Below, one piece after another: positions 1-5,487 of a stretch of 5,487 bases of DNA. The notes under the pieces were generated by a model. The model was not told where the DNA came from. It saw nothing but the letters and a program-made list of their open reading frames with translations, and did no database searches. Origin of the DNA: an uncultured cyanobacterium (GTDB taxonomy: Bacteria; Cyanobacteriota; Cyanobacteriia; Phormidesmidales; Phormidesmidaceae). The stretch is from positions 1 to 5,487 of the forward strand of contig CALHGI010000541.1 in NCBI GenBank assembly GCA_938029995.1. Reading direction: 5' to 3'. Position 1 is the first letter of the stretch. Each line of letters opens with the position of its first letter. A program made the position numbers and the translations under genes.

Positions 1-425
1 TCCTTAAGCGGATTCCACCAGAACATCGCCAAAGCTTTACCAATCAGCAGATTACCGCGTTACAAGCTGCTCTGATGGAAAAGCGACAGAAACAAACTAC
101 CTTTAAGCTAGCGCTCGGTCCTTTTTATCTATCCTTAGCGGCGGGCCGCAACCAGAGAGGGCTGGCCAAGAAGGGCTCCCAAACCATGCTCGTTCCCGTA
201 CTTTGCCTGGCAGTCAGCATGATGGGAGCAGGATGCGTCGCTGGACTCATGAAATTTCGCTATGGCTACCAAGCGGCACAAGCGGCCACGGCCCTTCAAC
301 CCAATGAACAGACCGTTCACCCCAGTGTTTTGCCATTTCGCACAGAGCAGAGAAACTGCGAAAAAAATGGGGCTGTGTGGGTTGATCAAGAATGTGTGGA
401 CCATGGCCACGACCCCACCTTCTAA
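1..425 (+). CDS. Small single-span membrane protein, unknown function (5' end outside window)
   Basis: The frame is open from base 3 to the TAA at 423-425. An ATG at 75 would give 116 residues, but 24 more codons upstream are open and look coding (a segment IPPEHRQSF followed by a helix-like TNQQITALQAAL), so the true start is probably left of the window. I see no convincing ribosome binding site before the ATG at 75. Counting from that ATG, residues 17-25 (FYLSLAAGR) are followed by a basic stretch (RNQRGLAKK), then one hydrophobic span at about 38-58, then a polar tail. The tail has two cysteines (C95, C107) in the pattern C-x5-W-x5-C followed by HDPTF at the C-terminus. The positive residues before the span suggest a cytoplasmic N-terminus and an exported tail where the cysteines could pair. 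I recall similar small conserved proteins only vaguely and assign no function. It converges on the amidase gene. That it is a real gene is likely but not certain. Confidence 0.6.
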   Translation, partial: LKRIPPEHRQSFTNQQITALQAALMEKRQKQTTFKLALGPFYLSLAAGRNQRGLAKKGSQTMLVPVLCLAVSMMGAGCVAGLMKFRYGYQAAQAATALQPNEQTVHPSVLPFRTEQRNCEKNGAVWVDQECVDHGHDPTF

Positions 426-465
426 GCACCCGCTTTAAAGTCTGCATCTGACATCGGACAAACCC

Positions 466-491
466 TTTCACCCCAAAGCTTTCGAGTGAAA
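466..491. terminator. Weak hairpin between convergent genes, possible terminator
   Basis: TTTCAC at 466-471 is the reverse complement of GTGAAA at 486-491, giving a 6-bp stem with a 14-base loop in the 71-base gap between two convergent genes. No strong T-run follows on either strand; the minus-strand transcript continues GGGTTTGT. Position favours a shared terminator, but the stem is AT-rich and short, so this is only a candidate. Confidence 0.2.
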
Positions 492-496
492 TCGCA

Positions 497-2239
497 TTAA
501 CGAAGATAATCGATAATCCCCTGGGCAATGGCATCGGCAATCTGCTCACGGGCAGCATTACTGCGAAAACGGGCAGAATCCTCACGACCGGTGATAAATC
601 CGGTTTCCACTAAAACCGCAGGCATGGACGTATTACGCAACACGTAAAAACGGGCCTGGCGTACGCCGCGATCTCGCAGGTCAGTACTCCGCAACACACT
701 GCTGTGAATTGCACGGGCGAGGTTTCGTCCCGATGAATAGTAGTAGGTTTCTAGCCCATTGACATCGGGACGACTGAGGCTAATGGCATTGGAGTGAATA
801 CTGACAAATACAGTGGCATTTGCCCGCTCAGCAATATCGACTCGCGGTTGCAGATCGAGTTCAAAATCGCTGTTGCGAGTGAGGGCGACTCGATAGCCCC
901 GCTGCTCTAGGGTGCGCTGCACACGGCGGGAAATAAATAAATTGATTTCCTTTTCCTGTAACCCATTGCCAACGGCGCCTGGATCGCGGCCACCATGGCC
1001 CGGATCGAGCAGCACCAGCACCTCGCCCCGACGGGCGGGCTGGGTGGGGCTGGTGGGAGAAGGACTGGCCACCGCCCCCGTAGTTTGTAGAATTTGTCCA
1101 TTTAAGCCAGCCCCCTGCAGTCGTCGCAGCAGCTCATTGGCCCGGCGCTGTTCCCGAAAGCGTCCGGCTTGAATCACCGGTTGACCATTCACCGTGGTGC
1201 GGAAGGCACCGGACTCCACCGCATTCACCCGCGATCGCAAAATAGCAGAACTACCCGGCACAATCACCTGATAAATCACATCCGCTGAGGGCGTTGTGGG
1301 AGTGGGGGTGCTAGGGGCCGAGACGCGTGCCGTCTCCACAATCTGGGCGGCAAGCCCCGCCTGGGACAATCGCTGGCGCAGCTCACTGGCCCGAGACTGC
1401 TCCCGAAAGCGTCCGGCTTGAATCACCTGCTGACCATTCACCGTGGTGCGGAAGGCACCAGGTTCAACGGCATTGACCCGCGATCGCAAAATGGCAGAGC
1501 CACCGGGCACAATCACCTGGTAGTCAACATTGGCATTATTACCCGGGGACGGGCTGCCCGGGCGGGGTAACGGTCGACTGCTGGGGGGGGTGGGCAGGGG
1601 GTTGGTGGGCGTAGGTTGTGGAGTGGGCCTAGGAGACGGTGTGACCGGACTGGCCCCGGAGGATGCAATCACGGCATCCAAGGATTGATTATTTGTCAGG
1701 TAAATATGCCCCAGGGTCTGGCCGTTATACACCCGGCGGGACATGCTCCACCCCGCATCCAGCTCAAGTTTGACAAAGTCATTGGCAATGCCGGTGGAGC
1801 GACCCAATTCCAACTTTGGCAGCCCTCGCTGCAAGGGACTAGGGGACGCCACCAGCACCAACACATCCCCCCGTTTTTCCACCTGGACACGATAGCGCGA
1901 TCCCAGATCTTCTCCCCCAATGCGGATGGAATAACCATTGCTATCGGAACTGCGTCCACAGATACCCGTGAAGTCAAACGTTAGCAGCAGCGGATTAATC
2001 AGCGGTGGATTACCAGGACGCTCCTCCCAACAGCGCCTAACCGAACTGATCTGTTCAATAATCAACAGCTTGTAAAATCGGCCATTGCTAATGGGTTCGG
2101 CCAAAGCGACAACCCGCTCATCGGCAATGGGTTGCTGCCCAAATTGGGCTGCCGCCGCCTCAGGGGGCAACGCTGCGGTCGCGCCGAAGGCAGCAGCTAT
2201 AGCCGACAATGTGGTGATTTTACGGAGGAGTGATTTCAT
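497..2239 (-). CDS. Secreted N-acetylmuramoyl-L-alanine amidase, DUF3747-like + 2 SPOR-like + Amidase_3
   Basis: A 580-residue zinc amidase predicted to cut the bond between N-acetylmuramic acid and the L-alanine of the peptide stem in periplasmic peptidoglycan. Residues 1-31 form a signal peptide (K2, R6, K7, an Ala-rich core, likely cleavage in AAAA/QF). Residues about 33-190 resemble the cyanobacterial DUF3747 domain (FDFTGICGRS, NGYSIRI, YNGQTLGHIYLT) and hold the protein's only cysteines, C70 and C94. A Pro-rich linker spans about 197-235. Two SPOR-like repeats lie at 239-302 and 322-386, separated by short Pro/Thr/Ser linkers. Amidase_3 fills 407-580, with zinc ligands H415 (DPGHGG), E429 (LQEKEIN) and H482 (SIHSNA) and catalytic E545 (VETGF). 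The long autoinhibitory insertion known from E. coli AmiB/AmiC is absent. The ATG at 2237-2239 is chosen because the signal peptide begins there; only AGGG close to the start resembles a ribosome binding site. The stop is TAA. Function is secure; the roles of the N-terminal modules are inferred. Confidence 0.93.
   Translation of the reverse strand: MKSLLRKITTLSAIAAAFGATAALPPEAAAAQFGQQPIADERVVALAEPISNGRFYKLLIIEQISSVRRCWEERPGNPPLINPLLLTFDFTGICGRSSDSNGYSIRIGGEDLGSRYRVQVEKRGDVLVLVASPSPLQRGLPKLELGRSTGIANDFVKLELDAGWSMSRRVYNGQTLGHIYLTNNQSLDAVIASSGASPVTPSPRPTPQPTPTNPLPTPPSSRPLPRPGSPSPGNNANVDYQVIVPGGSAILRSRVNAVEPGAFRTTVNGQQVIQAGRFREQSRASELRQRLSQAGLAAQIVETARVSAPSTPTPTTPSADVIYQVIVPGSSAILRSRVNAVESGAFRTTVNGQPVIQAGRFREQRRANELLRRLQGAGLNGQILQTTGAVASPSPTSPTQPARRGEVLVLLDPGHGGRDPGAVGNGLQEKEINLFISRRVQRTLEQRGYRVALTRNSDFELDLQPRVDIAERANATVFVSIHSNAISLSRPDVNGLETYYYSSGRNLARAIHSSVLRSTDLRDRGVRQARFYVLRNTSMPAVLVETGFITGREDSARFRSNAAREQIADAIAQGIIDYLR
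1121..1274 (-). repeat. Internal tandem repeat, copy 2 (encodes second SPOR-like domain)
   Basis: This block matches 1370-1523 at an offset of exactly 249 bases (83 codons). Over the best 144 bases (1131-1274 against 1380-1523) I count 19 mismatches, about 87% identity, with ungapped identical runs of 27 and 29 bases. It encodes most of the repeat starting YQVIVPGSS near residue 323. Similarity falls off toward 1121, where the domain's C-terminal helix is encoded. Confidence 0.85.
1231..1238. other. HIP1 octamer GCGATCGC
   Basis: Palindromic GCGATCGC, the highly iterated palindrome abundant in many cyanobacterial genomes. It lies inside the coding region of the second SPOR-like repeat and supports a cyanobacterial source. 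Confidence 0.85.
1370..1523 (-). repeat. Internal tandem repeat, copy 1 (encodes first SPOR-like domain)
   Basis: This is the partner of the block at 1121-1274 in the same orientation and reading frame. The two encoded domains differ at about 13 of 64 residues, mostly in the C-terminal third. Both contain AFRTTVNGQ and VIQAGRFREQ, the SPOR-like core. A HIP1 octamer sits at the same place in both copies, so it was duplicated with the domain. Confidence 0.85.
1480..1487. other. HIP1 octamer GCGATCGC
   Basis: Second HIP1 octamer, exactly 249 bases from the one at 1231 and in the equivalent position of the other SPOR-like repeat. Confidence 0.85.
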
Positions 2240-2283
2240 ATCCCTGGGGTTAGCGGGTAGGAGGAAAACGGTCTAGCGGTTTT

Positions 2284-2342
2284 ACCCATAGACATAGGAA
2301 TAGACAACAGACTAAGGGGCGATCGGATATCTGTCCATGGGT
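2284..2342. repeat. Imperfect inverted repeat ACCCATAGACA / TGTCCATGGGT
   Basis: ACCCATAGACA at 2284-2294 pairs with TGTCCATGGGT at 2332-2342 at 10 of 11 positions, with 37 bases between. It lies 45-103 bases upstream of the amidase start codon, a plausible place for an operator or leader structure. The long spacer makes a simple terminator unlikely. Confidence 0.4.
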
Positions 2343-2488
2343 CGCTCGTTGTCTGTAAGCCGTGGTCCATGGGTATCTATGGACGGACACCCAGTAGTAA
2401 GCAATTACCTATTGGGGGGCCTATGTAGTTATCCGGCACAGGTTGCCCATTCGGTTAGAAACTATATCAGTTCATCAGCTGTCCATGG
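2333..2488. repeat. GTCCATGG word repeated three times, with inverted copy
   Basis: GTCCATGG occurs at 2333-2340, 2365-2372 and 2481-2488. The second copy also forms a hairpin-like pair: GTCCAT at 2365-2370 with ATGGAC at 2379-2384 across 8 bases. CTGTAAGCC recurs at 2353-2361 and 2499-2507, and AATTACCT at 2403-2410 and 2492-2499. The words being seen is certain; that they act as binding sites or are remnants of a degraded repeat element is conjecture. Confidence 0.5.
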
Positions 2489-2510
2489 TGAGAATTACCT
2501 GTAAGCCATG

Positions 2511-2566
2511 AAAAACCCCCTAGCCCTCAACATTTGTAAACCCGGAAGTGTGGAACTTGTGGGGCT
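2511..2566 (-). terminator. Possible terminator of the GGDEF-EAL gene
   Basis: On the minus strand, about 105 bases past the stop codon, AGCCC (2562-2566) can pair with GGGCT (2522-2526) and is followed by TAGGGGG and five T residues (2511-2515). The G-rich segment followed by a T-run fits a Rho-independent terminator, but the stem is short and its loop of 35 bases is large. Confidence 0.25.
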
Positions 2567-2669
2567 GGCACAGCTTAATAACCTAGTTTATGGCCCCCAA
2601 AAAGCAGCTGTCTCGAGATGCCCCGTACAGCGCTCTCCCCAGAGATCACAAGAAACCATCGCTAAACCG

Positions 2670-5487
2670 CTAGCACCAAAAGGATGGACGGCTAATGCCA
2701 TAGCCCTGGACAAAATCCACCCCGATTATTTGCATCTTGGACAAAATCAACTCGTTTTCCACTGACTCCGCAATAGTTTTTAACCCCATGACATTTCCCA
2801 CTCGATGGATCGATTCAACGATGGCCTGAGTCGCAGAGTCAACCATAATCGTTTCAATAAACGCACCATCGATTTTGAGGAAATCCACAGGTAAGGCCTT
2901 TAGATAGGCAAACGACGACATCCCACTGCCAAAATCATCCAATGCAAACCGACACCCCAACCGCTTTAGCTCGCCAATAAATGAGATCGCACTCTCAAAG
3001 TCAGCAATTGCCGCTGTTTCAGTAATTTCGAAACAAATGGTGTGGGGTGGGACTTTAAAGCGCTCAAACTGAGCCTGGACAAACTCAAGAAAATTGTCGT
3101 CATTGAGACTCGCACCGGATAAGTTAATGCTGTAAAGCACGTTTTTGGGTTCACTTTTGAAAAAACGCTCTAGGTTTTCCAAGCACGTTCGTATAATCCA
3201 GCGATCTAGACTGGGCATCAGCCCATATCGTTCAGCAGCTGGGATAAATGCAGATGGAGAGACCAGCTTTTCTGAATCATCCAGCATTCGCACTAGAACT
3301 TCATAGAAATCCGTGGATGTCCCATCAGGATCAAGCGTTTGGGCAATCACCTGACGATATAGACAGAATTGATTATTCTCCAGCGCTTGATGAATCACAA
3401 CGCTCCAGTGTCGTTCTTTTCGTTGCTGAGTCAGTTCTACATTATCTTTTTGATAAATCTGAATGCGATTACGCCCTCGATATTTAGCCGCATAACAGGC
3501 TGCATCTGCCGCACTCATCACTGCTGCTGCATCAGTACTATGGGAGTCAACCACCACTAAGCCGATGCTGACGCCTACTCGAAAAATTTGGTCTTGCCAA
3601 ATAAATGTGTAGTCCGCCACCGCTTGGCGAAGATCCTCGGCAATATTGACGGCCCGATCGAGGGGACATTGATCTAACAAAATCCCAAACTCATCTCCCC
3701 CTAACCGGGCTAAGGTATCGGCGGCTCGGATGTGTCGCCTCAGCAACCGAGCCAGCTGACTTAACAGCTCATCCCCGGCTAAATGGCCGCTAGTATCATT
3801 GACCACCTTAAACTGATCGAGATCTAAATAGCAGAGAACATGGTGCTGATTTTGTTGCACAGCATTGGTCACCATGGCTTCTAATTTTGATTCAAAGTAG
3901 CGACGGTTATATAGGTCGGTCAGAGCATCATGGGTGGCTTGCCAACTGAGCTGTCGTGCTAGGGAACGGGATTGGGTCACGTCATGGAAAACCATCACAA
4001 CCCCCACTAATTGGTGTTTACTATCTCGAATTGGGGCAGCGGAGTCTTCGATGCTAAATTCTTGACCATCTCGACGGATTAAAATGGTATGGTTCGCCAG
4101 GCCAGTGACGCAGCCCTCTGCTAAAACCTTGTCCACCGGGTTAATGGCCGGGGCACGGGTGGTTTCATCAATAATCTGAAACACTTCAGTCAGGGGTAGC
4201 CCTAATGCAGCTTGAGCAGTCCAGCCAGTCATGGCCTCGGCCACTGGGTTGAGGTAGTGAATGTTGCCGGTGGCATCGGTGGTAATCACAGCATCCCCGA
4301 TGGAGTCTAGGGTGACTTGAGCCATTTCTTTTTCGGCTTCTAGATCCAGTTCCAGCTGCTTACGTTCGGAAATATCGGTAATGGTACCGACATAGCCCGT
4401 TAGGTCCCCCTGATTGTCATACTCCGCCATCGCCTGGCCATAGACCCATGTGACTAGGCCATCGGGGGATTGGAAGCGATATTCTGCCCTAAAGGACTGA
4501 TTGTTTTGGGCAGTTTGATACCATGCTTGAAAAACACGGTCTCGATCGCTAGGGTGTATGGCCATCTCCCAGCCTGGACCGAGGGCATCTTCACGGGCAA
4601 TACCGGCGATGTGACACCAGCGTTCATTCACATAGATACAATCGCCCTGTTGATTGGTGCGGAAGATGCCCACAGGAGATAGTGCCGCTAGACTTTCGTA
4701 ATGGGTTTGGCTTTGTTCGAGCTCGCGTTCTATGCGTTTGCGATCGCTAATATCACGCCCTTCCGGAATGATGAGGATCACGTTACCCGCATCATCAACC
4801 ACTGGGCGTAGGGAAAAATCAATGGTGATGATTTGATTGTTATCCCCCCGGACATCAACCTCATAGCGAATAAATTCACCCTGGGCAGCACGCTCAATAC
4901 TTGATTGCAGCTGCTCTTGAATCGCCTGAGACAAACTCCACCAGGGAGCCTGCCAAAAGAATCGACCAATCACATCTTCACGGCTAAAGCCGCCAAAACT
5001 CAACGCCGTCTGGTTAGCCTCAATGAGAGTGCCATCTACCGTCAAAAGCCCTATAAACTGAAACGCGTGGTCAAAAATCGCGCGAAAACGAGTTTCACTG
5101 GATTGCGCCTGTTGCGCCAACTGGGATGCTTCCACTTCCAGCGATTCCAGACGCTGATCCCGCAACCGATCCACTTCCTCCTGCAAGGCTTGAATAGTGT
5201 TGTACATTTCCGCCGGGTCCAAGGCGGCCAAGAGACTGGTCTGGGTCACCAGACCGCACAAAATACCTTGCTCAGCCACCACTAAGCGACTCACCCCCAT
5301 GCTTTGCATCGTTTTCTGTATCATCCACAGAGAATCTTGGGGCGACACGAATTTGAGGGGCGTGCTCATGACGGTCGCCGCTGACAGATTGGACAACTCT
5401 AGGTTTTGAGCCTGTAGTTTCACAATGTCACGCTCGGTAATAATCCCAATCGGTTTTTGATTATTACCCGAATCACTGGCCTCAAGG
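2670..5487 (-). CDS. CBS-PAS-PAS-PAS-GGDEF-EAL cyclic-di-GMP signalling protein (5' end outside window)
   Basis: A cytoplasmic protein predicted to make c-di-GMP from GTP (GGDEF) and hydrolyse it (EAL). The frame is open to the right edge. A GTG at 5421-5423 could be taken as start, but the 21 codons before it continue a CBS domain (KPIGIITERDI), so the gene begins outside. Numbering from that GTG: remainder of the CBS pair to about 69, coiled coil 72-108, PAS at about 108-232, 238-358 and 366-486 (PAC-like ends DISDRKR, DISERKQ, DVTQSR), GGDEF 492-660, EAL 672-914. The cyclase site is intact: G575-F579 GGDEF, D534, N542, D543. The inhibitory I-site R566-x-x-D569 sits five residues before it. 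The EAL domain has EVL instead of EAL at 708-710 but keeps the metal and catalytic residues E708, N767, E799, D829, D830, K850, E886 and Q906 (QGYGISRP). No membrane span is visible, so input is cytosolic: perhaps nucleotides at CBS and a small ligand or cofactor at PAS. The stop is TAG. Which activity dominates cannot be told. Confidence 0.95.
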   Translation of the reverse strand, partial: LEASDSGNNQKPIGIITERDIVKLQAQNLELSNLSAATVMSTPLKFVSPQDSLWMIQKTMQSMGVSRLVVAEQGILCGLVTQTSLLAALDPAEMYNTIQALQEEVDRLRDQRLESLEVEASQLAQQAQSSETRFRAIFDHAFQFIGLLTVDGTLIEANQTALSFGGFSREDVIGRFFWQAPWWSLSQAIQEQLQSSIERAAQGEFIRYEVDVRGDNNQIITIDFSLRPVVDDAGNVILIIPEGRDISDRKRIERELEQSQTHYESLAALSPVGIFRTNQQGDCIYVNERWCHIAGIAREDALGPGWEMAIHPSDRDRVFQAWYQTAQNNQSFRAEYRFQSPDGLVTWVYGQAMAEYDNQGDLTGYVGTITDISERKQLELDLEAEKEMAQVTLDSIGDAVITTDATGNIHYLNPVAEAMTGWTAQAALGLPLTEVFQIIDETTRAPAINPVDKVLAEGCVTGLANHTILIRRDGQEFSIEDSAAPIRDSKHQLVGVVMVFHDVTQSRSLARQLSWQATHDALTDLYNRRYFESKLEAMVTNAVQQNQHHVLCYLDLDQFKVVNDTSGHLAGDELLSQLARLLRRHIRAADTLARLGGDEFGILLDQCPLDRAVNIAEDLRQAVADYTFIWQDQIFRVGVSIGLVVVDSHSTDAAAVMSAADAACYAAKYRGRNRIQIYQKDNVELTQQRKERHWSVVIHQALENNQFCLYRQVIAQTLDPDGTSTDFYEVLVRMLDDSEKLVSPSAFIPAAERYGLMPSLDRWIIRTCLENLERFFKSEPKNVLYSINLSGASLNDDNFLEFVQAQFERFKVPPHTICFEITETAAIADFESAISFIGELKRLGCRFALDDFGSGMSSFAYLKALPVDFLKIDGAFIETIMVDSATQAIVESIHRVGNVMGLKTIAESVENELILSKMQIIGVDFVQGYGISRPSFWC
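3687..3701 (-). other. GGDEF active-site codons with upstream I-site
   Basis: These bases encode the intact GGDEF signature. The RAAD inhibitory site is encoded at 3717-3728. Together they indicate a catalytically competent cyclase under product inhibition, not a degenerate GTP-binding domain. Confidence 0.9.
4740..4747. other. HIP1 octamer GCGATCGC
   Basis: Third HIP1 octamer, inside the GGDEF-EAL gene at the junction after the first PAS domain. It shows the same cyanobacterial sequence signature in this gene as in the amidase gene. Confidence 0.85.

Larger units (their letters stand above)
2240..2669. other. Intergenic region with short repeats, no convincing gene
   Basis: These 430 bases separate the 3' end of the GGDEF-EAL gene from the 5' end of the amidase gene, both on the minus strand. 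The part nearest 2240 should carry the amidase promoter, but I find no convincing -35/-10 pair; TATAGT on the minus strand at 2462-2467 has a good -10 shape without a matching -35. I see no tRNA or recognised riboswitch. The middle part holds repeated words, annotated separately. A plus-strand open frame from 2508 runs 85 codons into the end of the neighbouring gene and does not look protein-like. Confidence 0.6.

Noticed and set aside
247..585. Minus-strand open frame of 112 codons spanning the gap between the first two genes
   Set aside because: It overlaps the 3' end of the amidase gene in another frame and is antisense to the small membrane protein gene; no plausible start signal or domain.
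1616..1984. Plus-strand open frame of 122 codons inside the amidase gene
   Set aside because: Antisense to the well-supported DUF3747-like domain and Pro-rich linker, with no recognisable protein features.
708..2000. Phage endolysin or laterally acquired amidase
   Set aside because: The signal peptide, DUF3747-like domain, SPOR-like modules and shared HIP1 signature fit a resident cyanobacterial cell-wall gene; no phage genes or integration signs nearby.
2394..2408. NtcA-like site (GTA ... TAC) upstream of the amidase gene
   Set aside because: The spacings available between GTA and TAC are 6 and 9 bases, not the required 8, and no -10 box lies at the expected distance.
2443..2468. Plus-strand promoter TTGCCC ... 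TATATC
   Set aside because: The spacer is only 14 bases and no credible plus-strand gene follows.
2508..2765. Plus-strand open frame of 85 codons starting MKNPLALN
   Set aside because: It runs antisense into the 3' end of the GGDEF-EAL gene, shows no domain, signal or periodic pattern, and has no clear ribosome binding site. The final third is simply the complement of the EAL coding sequence.
4905..5285. Plus-strand open frame of 126 codons inside the GGDEF-EAL gene
   Set aside because: It is entirely antisense to a region with clear PAS, coiled-coil and CBS protein sequence; its composition reads as a shadow frame.

Overview
The window reads as a cyanobacterial chromosome segment of moderate GC content. 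Three things point that way: three HIP1 octamers (GCGATCGC), a secreted N-terminal domain that looks like the cyanobacteria-enriched DUF3747 family fused to a cell-wall amidase, and a large CBS-PAS-GGDEF-EAL protein of a type common in that phylum. Species or genus cannot be fixed from what is here.

Layout: (1) bases 1-425, plus strand: the 3' part of a small membrane-protein gene whose frame stays open to the left edge, so its start lies outside. (2) bases 426-496: a short convergent gap with one weak hairpin. (3) bases 497-2239, minus strand: a complete gene for a secreted N-acetylmuramoyl-L-alanine amidase (signal peptide, DUF3747-like domain, Pro-rich linker, two nearly identical SPOR-like repeats, C-terminal Amidase_3 zinc domain with all catalytic residues). 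(4) bases 2240-2669: 430 bases with no convincing gene, but with several short repeated words (GTCCATGG three times plus inverted forms, CTGTAAGCC twice, AATTACCT twice). (5) bases 2670-5487, minus strand: a cyclic-di-GMP enzyme with CBS, three PAS, GGDEF and EAL domains. Its frame stays open to the right edge, so its N-terminus is missing.

The amidase would act in the periplasm on peptidoglycan during septum splitting or wall remodelling. The GGDEF-EAL protein would act in the cytoplasm, making and/or degrading c-di-GMP in response to ligands of its CBS and PAS domains. The two lie on the same strand but 430 bases apart, so a shared operon is unlikely and no functional link is evident. I see no mobile element, CRISPR array, tRNA or rRNA, and nothing that convincingly forms a new multi-gene system. 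The most distinctive items are the amidase architecture, its recent internal duplication, and the repeat-bearing intergenic region.
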